A program made the translations under genes and the position numbers. A stretch of 64,000 nucleotides of DNA from Curtobacterium flaccumfaciens pv. betae (GTDB lineage: Bacteria; Actinomycetota; Actinomycetes; Actinomycetales; Microbacteriaceae), in contig NZ_JAPJDC010000001.1 in assembly GCF_026241855.1 (NCBI RefSeq), positions 1,116,001-1,180,000 of the forward strand, read 5' to 3'. The notes under the pieces were generated by a model. The model made no database searches, had not been told where the DNA came from, and saw only the letters and a list, made by a program, of their open reading frames with translations. Shown in pieces: positions 18,309 to 26,526 of the stretch (the stretch's first letter is position 1; each line of letters starts with the position of its first letter).

Positions 18309-19820
18309 TCAGCGCACCTCGGGCAGGCGGATCGTGACCTCGAGTCCACCGGCGGGCACGTTGCGGAGGGACGCCGTGCCTCCCGCCCGTTCCGCCACCG
18401 CACGCACGATCGCGAGTCCCAGCCCGGAGCCGCCGGGCAGGGCGCCGACACCGGTCGACGGGTCCGGGTTCGGGCGGGACGTCCGGGCCTCGTCCGGACG
18501 CGTGAAGCGGTCGAACGCCACGGGGATGAAGGACTCGGGCACGCCGGGGCCGTCGTCGGTGATCTGCAGGACGCCTTCGCCGCCGGTGCTCCGCCAGGAC
18601 ACGAAGATGCCGCCGCCACGGGGGAGTGCGGCCACGGCGTTGCCCGCGATGTTCGTGACGAGCTGCGCCATCCCGCCGGTGTCGATCCGGTACCGCGGTT
18701 CGACGGTGCCGCCGCCGATGCCCGGGCCGGAACCGCCGACGGCGACGGGCGGCTCGAGGTCGAAGTCGACGGTGACGTCCTTCGCCGAGGCGATGAGCCG
18801 GACACGGTCGACCGCGGCCATCACCTCGTCGCCGAGGTCCGACCACGCGGTCTCGGGTCGCCGGTCGCCGTCTTGTTCACGCCGCTCGGACTCCTCGATC
18901 CGCGACAGCGCGAGCAGGTCGTTCGCCAGCCGCGACAACCGCGCGACGCTGTGCTTGGCGCGTTCGATGTGGGCGGCGAGGGCGGCGGCGTCGTTCCCGT
19001 CGAGCGAGGCGAGGTCGAGCTGGGTCGTCAGGATCGCCAGGGGTGTCCGGAGCTCGTGGCTGGCGTCCGACACCATCTGGCGTTCGCGCTCGGTCGCCTG
19101 CCGAGTCCGGGCGAGGAAGGCGTTGAGCGTGGTCGCCAGGGACGCCAGCTCGTCCTGTGCGGGGCCCACCGGCAGTTCGGCACGCTCCGGGGCGACGGAG
19201 AGCCGTTCGGCCTCGCGGCGCATCCGGTTCACCGGGCGCAGCGCGGTGGTCGCGAGCACCCAGGACGCCACGCCGAAGGCGAGCAGGATCGCCAGGCCGG
19301 TCAACGACAGGGTCGTCGTGAGGTCGTCGACGACGATGGCCTCGGCCTGCGAGTTGCGGGCGGCCACGACGGTCCAGCGGCCGGCCTCGTTGACGGGGTG
19401 CTCCACCACGACGCGGTACTCCGAGCCGGAGACGGTGATGATCGAGGTACCGGCAGGGGTGGACCGCAGACTGCCGAGCGCCTGCTCGACACGGTCGGGC
19501 ATCGTCGACAGCACGATCTCGCCGGACGGGGACACGACGGCGACGAGCTGCGCGTTGCCCGGCGGCGACAGGTCGGGGTCGCTGTCGACCTCGAGCGTGG
19601 CGACGTAGGGGTCGGCGTCGGCGTCGAGCAGCGTGCGCGTCGCACTCGCGACGACGCTCACCACCTGGAACCGCATCACGAGGACGAGCAGCAGGATGAC
19701 GATCGCGGCGATCGCCGTCGAGCCGATCGTGATCCGGGCACGCAGCGACAGCAGACGCAGCGGCCGGATCGGACCGCCGCGTCGGCGGTCCGACCGTGGG
19801 GCGTCGTCGGCCCCGTTCAC
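18309..19820 (-). CDS. two-component sensor histidine kinase
   Basis: This is a membrane sensor kinase of 503 aa. Transmembrane helices lie at about 31-50 and 171-192 and flank an extracytoplasmic domain of about 120 residues with no recognised ligand fold. A HAMP linker (LRPVNRMRREAERLS) precedes the H-box SDASHELRTPL with His255. The ATPase domain has LVTNIAGNAV (N-box), ITDDGPGVP (G1) and GGSGLGLAIVRAV (G2). The segment VGALPGGSGLGL includes a Pro/Asp-rich insert ahead of G2. It overlaps the response regulator by 4 bases (ATGA), so the two form a coupled pair. The signal is unknown. Confidence 0.93.
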   Translation of the reverse strand: MNGADDAPRSDRRRGGPIRPLRLLSLRARITIGSTAIAAIVILLLVLVMRFQVVSVVASATRTLLDADADPYVATLEVDSDPDLSPPGNAQLVAVVSPSGEIVLSTMPDRVEQALGSLRSTPAGTSIITVSGSEYRVVVEHPVNEAGRWTVVAARNSQAEAIVVDDLTTTLSLTGLAILLAFGVASWVLATTALRPVNRMRREAERLSVAPERAELPVGPAQDELASLATTLNAFLARTRQATERERQMVSDASHELRTPLAILTTQLDLASLDGNDAAALAAHIERAKHSVARLSRLANDLLALSRIEESERREQDGDRRPETAWSDLGDEVMAAVDRVRLIASAKDVTVDFDLEPPVAVGGSGPGIGGGTVEPRYRIDTGGMAQLVTNIAGNAVAALPRGGGIFVSWRSTGGEGVLQITDDGPGVPESFIPVAFDRFTRPDEARTSRPNPDPSTGVGALPGGSGLGLAIVRAVAERAGGTASLRNVPAGGLEVTIRLPEVR

Positions 19821-20494
19821 GCCCCGAGCAGATCCAGGCGGTACCCGCGACCGCGGACCGTGGCGATGGCGACGGTGGCCTCGTGCGCGGTGAGCTTCTT
19901 GCGGAGGTACGAGATGTACTGCTCGACCACGTTCGGGTCGACGTGCTGCGAACCGTCCCAGACCTCTTCGAGGATCTTCGGGCGGTCGACGACGCTGCCG
20001 GCGGAGCGGGCGAGCAGTCGGAGCAGGGCGAACTCGGTGGGGCTCACGGCGACGCGCTGCCCCTTGATCGAGATGCGGCGGGCCTCGGAGTCGATCGACA
20101 CGTCCCCGACCTCGATCGTGCGGGGAGCCCCGGCGGACTCGCGACGGCCGAGCGCACGCAGCCGGGCGGTGAGCTCGGCGAAGGCGAAGGGCTTGGTGAG
20201 GTAGTCGTCCGCGCCGGCGTCGAGCCCGAACACGCGGTCGTCGACGGCGTCGCGCGCGGTCACGAGCAGGATCCGCACAGGGTCCTCGCGCTCACGGATC
20301 CGCCGCGCGAGCTCGAAGCCGGACATGCCGGGCATCATCACGTCCACGACCGCAAGGTCGAACGCCTGCTCGCCGAGGGCGATGAGCGCCTCGACACCGT
20401 TCTCTACGGCCGTGACCCGGTACCCCTCGGCCGCGAGTCCGCGTTCCATCAGGGCACGCATCTCGTCGTCGTCCTCGACCACCAACAGCCGCAT
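19817..20494 (-). CDS. OmpR-family response regulator
   Basis: The protein has 225 aa with an N-terminal receiver and a C-terminal winged helix. Receiver residues visible are the acidic Glu7-Asp8-Asp9 cluster, phospho-acceptor Asp51 in AVVDVMMPG, and the Lys of LTKPF. The DNA-binding half ends with NVVEQYISYLRKKL and VRGRGYRL, the OmpR/PhoB pattern. The ATG at 20494 follows GGAGG and gives MRLLVVEDD; an upstream in-frame extension is non-conserved. It is the first gene of a two-gene unit with the sensor kinase and is divergent from the gene at 20690. Confidence 0.94.
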   Translation of the reverse strand: MRLLVVEDDDEMRALMERGLAAEGYRVTAVENGVEALIALGEQAFDLAVVDVMMPGMSGFELARRIREREDPVRILLVTARDAVDDRVFGLDAGADDYLTKPFAFAELTARLRALGRRESAGAPRTIEVGDVSIDSEARRISIKGQRVAVSPTEFALLRLLARSAGSVVDRPKILEEVWDGSQHVDPNVVEQYISYLRKKLTAHEATVAIATVRGRGYRLDLLGA

Positions 20495-20689
20495 AGTGGA
20501 CCTCCTCGGACCCATCGTGGCATCGAACCGGCGCGGAGGGGCGTTCTCCGGGTCCGACTCGCTGAATCTCGTCACAGGACGAAGCAGAACGGTCTGTCCC
20601 ACGTTCTAGGGACGTGAGCGCCGCTTGCTTCGTTGCTAGGCTCCGGCAGCGGACAGCGCGACCCGATGCGCCGCCCGCACTGGGGGATC

Positions 20690-21004
20690 ATGAACGACTC
20701 GATCGACCACCCGGCCATCGTGCGCCTGCGCGCCGAACTGGACGCCGCGTGGAAGGGCATCGGCGCGCTCGCGCAGTTGGAGGACGCTCCGCGCGACCGC
20801 GTGGTCGCGGAGCTGCGGACGGCCGTGCCGGACGTGGCGAGCCGTGCTGCACGCGAGGTCGGCACCGAGGCCGTCGTCGCGGAGATCAGCCGGTACGCCG
20901 ACGCCGGCATCCCGGGTGCGACCGCGACCGACGTCGTGCCGACCGCGGTGATCTGGTCGGACGTCGTCCGGACGGCGTCGGAAGCAGCCTGCGCAGCGCG
21001 CTGA
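20690..21004 (+). CDS. hypothetical protein
   Basis: The protein has 104 aa and its function is not recognised. It is mostly helical and soluble (MNDSIDHPAIVRLRAELDAAWKGIGALAQ start), with no membrane segment. The ATG follows GGGGGA at a usual distance. Its last codons (AACAAR-stop) lie inside the first unit of a 31-bp tandem repeat, so the natural C-terminus may have been altered by the repeat. It is convergent with the FUSC gene. Confidence 0.6.
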   Translation: MNDSIDHPAIVRLRAELDAAWKGIGALAQLEDAPRDRVVAELRTAVPDVASRAAREVGTEAVVAEISRYADAGIPGATATDVVPTAVIWSDVVRTASEAACAAR

Positions 21005-21076
21005 AGCGGACCGAGCGGCCTGCGCAGCGCGCTGAAGCGGACCGAGCGGCCTGCGCAGCGCACTGAAGCGGACCGA
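20987..21076. repeat. 31-bp tandem repeat, about 2.9 copies
   Basis: The unit GCCTGCGCAGCG followed by CGCTGAAGCGGACCGAGCG occurs at 20987-21017 and 21018-21048. A third, slightly shorter copy at 21049-21076 has one change (CGCACTG). Each unit contains the TGA that ends the upstream gene in copy one. The array runs right up to the stop codon of the convergent FUSC gene (21077). Perfect identity of the first two copies suggests recent slippage. Confidence 0.9.
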
Positions 21077-22180
21077 CTAGTCGTCCTCGCCGAGCAGCTC
21101 GCCCCGCACCCGTCGGATGTCCTCGAGCAGTGCCCCGATGAGCACCCAGTGCCGGGAGTTCGGCCGCACCACCTCGAGCGGCGCGGTGAGCGCCGGCTCC
21201 GAGGCCTCCGCCCACGGCTCGACGTCCGGTCCGAAGGCGGCGGCGTCCGTCCGGCCGACCCCGTCCACCGGGTCGAGTCGTGTCGATTCGACCCGCGCAC
21301 TGAGCGCGCGGACGTCCGCACCGATCCGTGCCACCTCGGTCGCGATGCCGTGCACCACCGGGTCGTCGCGCAGGTCCGGGGCGGTGTTGTCGCGGATCGC
21401 CCGGGTCATCCCGGTGACCCGGGTCACCAGGACGCGCAGGTGGTCGGTGGTCACCACGTCGCGGTCGAGGATCGTCCGGTGCCGGCCGCCGCGCGGGTTC
21501 ATCGTCAGGGACTCGCGGGCCGACCCCAGGGACGCCTCGGCCTTGGCGTGCTGCTGCCGCAGTGCCCGGGCGGCGACGAGCGCCTCGTCCCAGCGCTCGC
21601 GGTCCCACCCTTCGGTCAGGCCGATCGCGATCCGCTCGAACGCCACCGCGGTGTCACGGGCGAGCCGCGCGACGGCGAGGTGTGCCGGTTCGAGCAGCAC
21701 GGGCGGCACGATGAGCGCGTTCACGACCAGGGCGACGATCGCACCGATCACGGTCTCGAGGATCCGGTCGGCGGAGTAGTTCGGCGTCACGACCCCGGCG
21801 GTGAGCACGAGCATGCCGCTGATCCCCACCTGGGTGGCCGACGTCGGGGTGAGCCGGAGCGCCCAGGCGATGAGGATCGCGAGCACGATGACGAGCAGCA
21901 CGACGAACACGCCGTCGCCGAGCAGCAGGTGGAACCCGGTGGCCAGCACGACGCCGATCACGACGCCCGCGCTCCGCTCGAGCCCCTTCACGAACGACTG
22001 GTTGATGCTCGGCTGCACCACGAGCAGGGCAGCGATCGCCGCGAAGGTGGGGAACGGCCCCTGGATGACCAGGCGGCAGAGGAGCACGGCGGCGACCACC
22101 GCGACGGCGGTCTTCACGACCTGCAGGAACGGCGTGCGACTGGAGCTGCGGAGGCGCGCGACCGGGTTCACATCGACCAC
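21077..22180 (-). CDS. FUSC-family membrane protein
   Basis: This is a FUSC / aromatic-acid-exporter-like protein of about 367 aa. The N-terminal half has about five or six transmembrane helices (LQVVKTAVAVVAAVLLCRLV onward, then VVIGVVLATGFHLLL, VFVVLLVIVLAILIAWAL, and IGAIVALVVNALIV). The C-terminal half is a soluble helical domain. Substrates cannot be predicted. The start is uncertain: GTG 22180 (VVDVNPVARL) is used, GTG 22171 is close by, and a longer frame to 22237 would overlap the divergent phosphotransferase start. Confidence 0.8.
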   Translation of the reverse strand: MVDVNPVARLRSSSRTPFLQVVKTAVAVVAAVLLCRLVIQGPFPTFAAIAALLVVQPSINQSFVKGLERSAGVVIGVVLATGFHLLLGDGVFVVLLVIVLAILIAWALRLTPTSATQVGISGMLVLTAGVVTPNYSADRILETVIGAIVALVVNALIVPPVLLEPAHLAVARLARDTAVAFERIAIGLTEGWDRERWDEALVAARALRQQHAKAEASLGSARESLTMNPRGGRHRTILDRDVVTTDHLRVLVTRVTGMTRAIRDNTAPDLRDDPVVHGIATEVARIGADVRALSARVESTRLDPVDGVGRTDAAAFGPDVEPWAEASEPALTAPLEVVRPNSRHWVLIGALLEDIRRVRGELLGEDD

Positions 22181-22206
22181 GGTAGCCACCGGCCGCGCGC
22201 CGAGCC

Positions 22207-23496
22207 GTGCACGAACGCGACGAAACCCGCGCGACACGGTTGACTGATGCCGTGTGGCCCAACCATGAGCGCGTCATCCCGCAGGCCTTCGCCGGCTCCG
22301 GGACCTCCGTGGTGGCCGCGCGGGCGCACTCCGTCGAGCCCTCGGGCAACGGCTACCTGTACGGCTACGAGGTCGACACGGTGGACCGCAACGGCCAGCG
22401 CGCCACGGTCCTGACCTACGTCGACACCGGCGGCACCCACGACCAGAACAGCGCGATCGTCACCGATCCGGCGACGGGCGACCCGGTGTCGGTGTGGGCG
22501 TACCCGAACGACCCCGGTCTGCCGGTGCTGCCGCAGGTCACCTACCGCGACGCCGTCGCCGAGCTCCTGACCACGCTCGGCATGCCCGTCACCGACCCGG
22601 TGCTCACCGTGGCGGCGTACCGGCCCGGCAAGCGCGCGGTCGTGCGCGTCGACGCCCCCGAGCGCACCCTGTTCCTGAAGATCGTCCGTCCGCACCGGGT
22701 CGCACCGATCGTGCAGTCGCACGAGCAGTTCGTCGCGGCCGGTCTGCCCGTGCCGCGTGTGCTGTCCAGCCGTGGCGACGGCCTGCTCGTGCTCGAGCGC
22801 ATCCGTGGCGTGCCCGCCGGCAGCCGCATCCTCGACATCGCCGACGACCCCCGCTTCGTGGCGTCGCTCGCCGCGCTGAGCGGCCGGGTCGCCACCGTCC
22901 CGATGACCCAGCAGGCGCGCGCCGACGCGATGGACCACGCCGACTGGCACCGTCGCACGCTCATCGCCGCGCTGCCGCGCGACGCCGAGGAGATCGACCG
23001 CCTGTACGACGCCATCGGCCGCCGCTCCATCGGCTGGTCGAGCTCGACCAAGCAGGTCGTGCACGGCGACCTGCACCTGGAGCAGGTGTTCGTCGACGAG
23101 GACGAGCCGTGGCGCATCTCCGGCCTGCTCGACATCGACACCGCGGGCTGGGGCTTCCCGGTCCGTGACGTCGGCGCCGTCGTCGCCCACCTCGTGGTCA
23201 CCGGGCTCTGGCACCGGTCCCGCGGGGACGCCGAGCGCGGCGCCGCCGCCGAGCGCCTGGCCGACGCGATCGCCCGCGACTGGGTCGCGCGCAACCCGCG
23301 CGAGGCGGACCGCATCGGACCCGCCATCGGCGCCCAGCTGCTCGCCCACGCCGGCGGCCAGGCGACCACCGGCTCCGCCAACGGGATCCAGACCGCCCAG
23401 CAGCTCCTCGCCGCGACGCAGGCCGCCCTGGCGGACGCGGCCCGGAGCCTCCCGACCGGTGGTTCGACCCGCCCGCGGTCCGCACCGCAGGTCTGA
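22207..23496 (+). CDS. phosphotransferase family protein (APH/kinase fold)
   Basis: This is an aminoglycoside-phosphotransferase-fold protein of up to 429 aa. The kinase-like core is visible: a nucleotide Lys region (TLFLKIVRPH), the catalytic loop VVHGDLHLEQVFVDED with the HGDxH pattern, and GLLDIDTAGWG with the metal-binding Asp. The first 130 residues form a separate domain of unknown role (YLYGYEVDTVDRNG). A resistance function should not be assumed, since this fold covers many small-molecule kinases. GTG 22207 is the longest start, and a GTG at about 22252 is possible. It is divergent from the FUSC gene. Confidence 0.82.
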   Translation: MHERDETRATRLTDAVWPNHERVIPQAFAGSGTSVVAARAHSVEPSGNGYLYGYEVDTVDRNGQRATVLTYVDTGGTHDQNSAIVTDPATGDPVSVWAYPNDPGLPVLPQVTYRDAVAELLTTLGMPVTDPVLTVAAYRPGKRAVVRVDAPERTLFLKIVRPHRVAPIVQSHEQFVAAGLPVPRVLSSRGDGLLVLERIRGVPAGSRILDIADDPRFVASLAALSGRVATVPMTQQARADAMDHADWHRRTLIAALPRDAEEIDRLYDAIGRRSIGWSSSTKQVVHGDLHLEQVFVDEDEPWRISGLLDIDTAGWGFPVRDVGAVVAHLVVTGLWHRSRGDAERGAAAERLADAIARDWVARNPREADRIGPAIGAQLLAHAGGQATTGSANGIQTAQQLLAATQAALADAARSLPTGGSTRPRSAPQV

Positions 23497-23512
23497 GACG
23501 CGACCGGAGGAC

Positions 23513-23554
23513 GGACGGGAGGCGCGGGTCGGGCCCGCCACGGGCCTCCCGTCC
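23513..23554. repeat. GGAGGC-core palindrome (family D)
   Basis: An imperfect palindrome runs from GGACGGGAGGC to GCCTCCCGTCC across 42 bases, directly after the phosphotransferase gene. The same core recurs in the arrays at 4.6-5.5 and 40.4-41.3 kb and near 43.98, 49.18, 58.27 and 61.25 kb. Confidence 0.8.
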
Positions 23555-23609
23555 GCTGTCGCGACGCGCGCGGGCAACGCGCCGGTCGCCTCTGTCGGTG
23601 GTCCGGGAG

Positions 23610-23948
23610 TAAACTGAGCGCGCACGCACCGCGTTCCCGCGTGCCGCGTCGATTCCGGACGCAGCCGTCGATCACTTGATCGACGCGGGGACCGGGCCGT
23701 GACCGCCCCGAGGGGGCATCACGTGCGTGTGACGACGCCGGATCCCGGCGCGGACCGTCCGAACCTGCTCCCGGCAGGTGCTCGTGTGGAACGGCTCGCG
23801 GGAGTCCACCGGACGTCCCGATGCGGGGACCGGCGATGCGGTGGGCCACGGTGGCCCGCAGCCGAACCGGAGCCGCGCCAGGCCCCGGTGCAGGACTTCC
23901 CGCCCCACGGGCGGATCGCCCCGACGTGTGGGCGGAACAGGAGGAGCG
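23610..23948 (+). promoter_or_regulatory. long leader of the SNF2 helicase gene
   Basis: A TAAACT hexamer at 23610-23615 could serve as a -10, leaving about 330 nt of untranslated RNA before the TTG start at 23949. The region includes a tight hairpin at 23666-23685 (CGTCGATCA-CT-TGATCGACG). No convincing coding frame was found. I looked for RNase P RNA and tmRNA landmarks and did not see them. A structured or regulatory leader is possible, as is a separate small RNA. Confidence 0.4.
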
Positions 23949-26075
23949 TTGGCTCGATCAGGCACCCGGCGTGCTGCCGGCGGGACGCGGACCGCGTCAC
24001 GTCGCACCAGGCCGCTGGACAACGACGGCGTCATCCCCGTCCTCGCCCGCGCTGTGCGCGAGGTCGAGGCCGCGGCACAGCGCGGACCGCTCAAGGCATC
24101 GAACCGGACGAAGTTCCAGGCGGTCGCCCTGCTCATGCGCGAAGAGCGCGCGCGGGTGAAGGCCGACACGGAGCTCACCGACGCGCAGCGCGCCGAGCAG
24201 CTCAAGCGGCTCGACGGCGTGGCCACGATCCTGGCGAAGACGGCGGCGCGGGACACCAGCGTCATCCAGCTCCTCGCCGAAGAGGTCCAGGTGTCCGAGG
24301 CGACGCGTGCGGTCAAGCGCGACATGATGATCGCCGGTGGCATGGAACTGCAGCCGGAGGACCTCGTCATCGCGTCCGAGCCCGCCGCGGTGGTCGAGAC
24401 CCCGGTGCGGGCCGTCGTGCCGCAGGCGGTCGTGCAGCGCCAGCTCGCGAACCCGTTCATGCCGCCGGACTTCGCCCTCGCCGACCAGCCCGTCGCACAC
24501 CCGCGTCGTCTGGCGAACTGGGAACTGTTCGGACCGCTGTTCAAGTCGTTCGAGTACGGCGCGGGCGGGGGAGCGGCGTCGATGCCGCTGCCGGAGCCCA
24601 CGACGCTGCACTCGCGCTCGGGCACCACGCTCATGAAGCACCAGGCGGAACTCGTCGCCGCAGCGGCGCAGGGGCACCGCACGTTCCTGCTCGCCGACGA
24701 GCCCGGCCTCGGCAAGACCGCACAGTCGCTGCTCGCCGCCGATGCCGCGAACGCGTTCCCGCTGCTGGTCGTCGTGCCGAACGTCGTCAAGACGAACTGG
24801 GCGCGTGAAGCCGAGCGCTGGGTGCCGAACCACCGCGCCACGGTGATCCACGGGGACGGCAACGACCTCGACGGGTTCGCCGACATCGTCATCGTGAACT
24901 ACGAGATCCTCGACCGGCACGCCGGGTGGCTCGGCAACTTCGGGTTCAAGGGGATGGTCGTCGACGAGGCGCACTTCATCAAGAACAAGGACTCGCAGCG
25001 CGCCCGGTTCGTGCTGCAGATCGCCGAGCGGATCCGGCAGCGCACCGCCGCGCCGCTGCTCATGGCGCTGACCGGTACCCCGCTGATCAACTCGGTCGAG
25101 GACTTCCGCACCATCTGGGAGTACCTCGGCTGGATCGACGACAAGAAGCCGCGCGCGAAGCTCATGAACGAACTCGAGGAGATCGGCCTGACGCCGGCCG
25201 ACCCCGGGTTCTTCGTCGAGGCCCGCCGTGCCGTCATCGACCAGGGCATCGTCCGACGCCGCAAGGTCGACGTCGCCGCGGACATCCCCGCCCGCCGGAT
25301 CGCCGACATCCCCGTCGAGCTCGACGGTGACGAGGGTCGCTCCATCCGCGACGCCGAGCGCGAGCTCACCGCGAAGCTCGTCCGTCGCTACCACCAGGCG
25401 CTCGACGCCCGCACCGGGCAGGACCCGGTCGTCGGCATCGACCACAAGCTGGTCCGCCAGGTCGCGCGCTGGGAGCTCGAGGACCAGGACGCCTCGTCGA
25501 CCGGCGAGAACGTGTTCTCGATGGTCCGCCGCATCGGCCGGGCCAAGGCCCAGCTCGCGGCCGACTACGCGGCACAGCTCGCCTCGAACGTCGGCAAGGT
25601 CGTGTTCTTCGCGAAGCACCTCGACGTGATGGACCAGGCGGAAGAGGTGTTCGCCCGTCGCGGGCTGCGCACCGCCACGATCCGCGGCGACCAGACCCCG
25701 ACGCAGCGCACGGCCGAGATCGACTCGTTCGTGAACGACCCCGACGTCGCCGTCATCGTCTGCTCGCTGACCGCCGCCGGTGTCGGGCTGAACCTGCAGG
25801 TGTCGTCGAACGTCGTGCTCGCCGAGCTGTCGTGGACGAGCGCCGAACAGACCCAGGCGATCGACCGTGTGCACCGCATCGGACAGGAAGAGCCCGTCAC
25901 CGCGTGGCGCATCATCGCCGCGCAGACGATCGACACCAAGATCGCTGAGCTCATCGACTCGAAGGCGTCCCTGGCCGCCCGCGCGCTCGACGGTTCGGAC
26001 GAAGAGGTCGTCGACTCCGGTGACATCCAGCTCGACGCGATGGCTGCGCTGCTGACCGAGGCGCTCGGCGGCTAG
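23949..26075 (+). CDS. SNF2-family DEAD/DEAH helicase
   Basis: This is a SWI2/SNF2-type ATPase of 708 aa that is expected to translocate on double-stranded nucleic acid. The ATPase lobes show LADEPGLGKT (Walker A, about 250), VVDEAH (Walker B, about 338), ALTGTPLIN (motif III), and the C-terminal CSLTAAGVGLNLQ and QAIDRVHRIGQ motifs. The N-terminal 200 residues are lineage-specific. A TTG start at 23949 is chosen because a strong CAGGAGGAG binding site sits just upstream and the in-frame sequence before it is low-complexity. It is convergent with the mycoredoxin gene. Confidence 0.9.
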   Translation: MARSGTRRAAGGTRTASRRTRPLDNDGVIPVLARAVREVEAAAQRGPLKASNRTKFQAVALLMREERARVKADTELTDAQRAEQLKRLDGVATILAKTAARDTSVIQLLAEEVQVSEATRAVKRDMMIAGGMELQPEDLVIASEPAAVVETPVRAVVPQAVVQRQLANPFMPPDFALADQPVAHPRRLANWELFGPLFKSFEYGAGGGAASMPLPEPTTLHSRSGTTLMKHQAELVAAAAQGHRTFLLADEPGLGKTAQSLLAADAANAFPLLVVVPNVVKTNWAREAERWVPNHRATVIHGDGNDLDGFADIVIVNYEILDRHAGWLGNFGFKGMVVDEAHFIKNKDSQRARFVLQIAERIRQRTAAPLLMALTGTPLINSVEDFRTIWEYLGWIDDKKPRAKLMNELEEIGLTPADPGFFVEARRAVIDQGIVRRRKVDVAADIPARRIADIPVELDGDEGRSIRDAERELTAKLVRRYHQALDARTGQDPVVGIDHKLVRQVARWELEDQDASSTGENVFSMVRRIGRAKAQLAADYAAQLASNVGKVVFFAKHLDVMDQAEEVFARRGLRTATIRGDQTPTQRTAEIDSFVNDPDVAVIVCSLTAAGVGLNLQVSSNVVLAELSWTSAEQTQAIDRVHRIGQEEPVTAWRIIAAQTIDTKIAELIDSKASLAARALDGSDEEVVDSGDIQLDAMAALLTEALGG

Positions 26076-26112
26076 GGCCGGCGCGCGGCGCGTCCGGCGC
26101 GCGGCTCTGACA

Positions 26113-26182
26113 GCAAAACACCGGTGTTCACACTCTGAACCGCGTCATGCGCGTGTTCGGAGCGTGAACACCGGTGTTTTGC
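26113..26182. repeat. 70-nt palindromic element, family A copy 1
   Basis: Perfect 19-base arms, GCAAAACACCGGTGTTCAC (26113-26131) and its reverse complement (26164-26182), enclose 32 bases. Each arm holds the self-complementary core ACACCGGTGT. The element sits between convergent genes. An element with the same total length, arm length and spacer length is at 44053-44122. Confidence 0.9.
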
Positions 26183-26195
26183 GGAGGGCCGCCGC

Positions 26196-26468
26196 TCAGA
26201 TGCGGGACTGTACCTCGGCCAGGGACGGGTTCGTCGCCGTCGTGCCGTCGGGGAACACGAGCGTCGGCACGGTCTGGTTGCCGCCGTTGACCTCGGCGAC
26301 GAGTTCGGCGGTGCCCGGGGTCTGCTCGATGTCGACCTCGGTGAAGGGCACCCCTGCCTTCGACATCTGGTTCTTCAGCCGGGCGCAGTAGCCGCACCAC
26401 GTGGTGGTGAACATCGTGACGCCGCCGGCTTCGGGCGTGAACTGCTCGCGGGTGATCGTGTCGCTCAT
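26196..26468 (-). CDS. mycoredoxin / glutaredoxin-like protein
   Basis: This is a small thiol oxidoreductase of 90 aa. The active-site motif is CGYC (Cys25, Cys28) in MFTTTWCGYCARLK, and TVPTLVF carries the cis-Pro. It lacks other cysteines. In actinobacteria such proteins (mycoredoxin-1) reduce mycothiol mixed disulfides; that substrate is inferred from the phylum. It is divergent from the CYTH-CHAD gene with 58 bp between them. Confidence 0.9.
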   Translation of the reverse strand: MSDTITREQFTPEAGGVTMFTTTWCGYCARLKNQMSKAGVPFTEVDIEQTPGTAELVAEVNGGNQTVPTLVFPDGTTATNPSLAEVQSRI

Positions 26469-26526
26469 CCCTGCAGGCTAACCCCGGGTGCGGGGAAACC
26501 TCGCAGTGCCTGGTAGACAAGAGCGT

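Noticed and set aside
22181..22237. N-terminal extension of the FUSC protein
   Set aside because: It would overlap the start of the divergent phosphotransferase gene, and the extra residues are basic and not membrane-like.
22207..23496. Aminoglycoside resistance gene
   Set aside because: Only the general APH/kinase fold is visible. Many unrelated small-molecule kinases share it, and there is no resistance context.
23610..23948. RNase P RNA or tmRNA gene
   Set aside because: Conserved landmarks of those RNAs, such as a GAGGAAAGTCC-like core or an encoded tag, were not seen.
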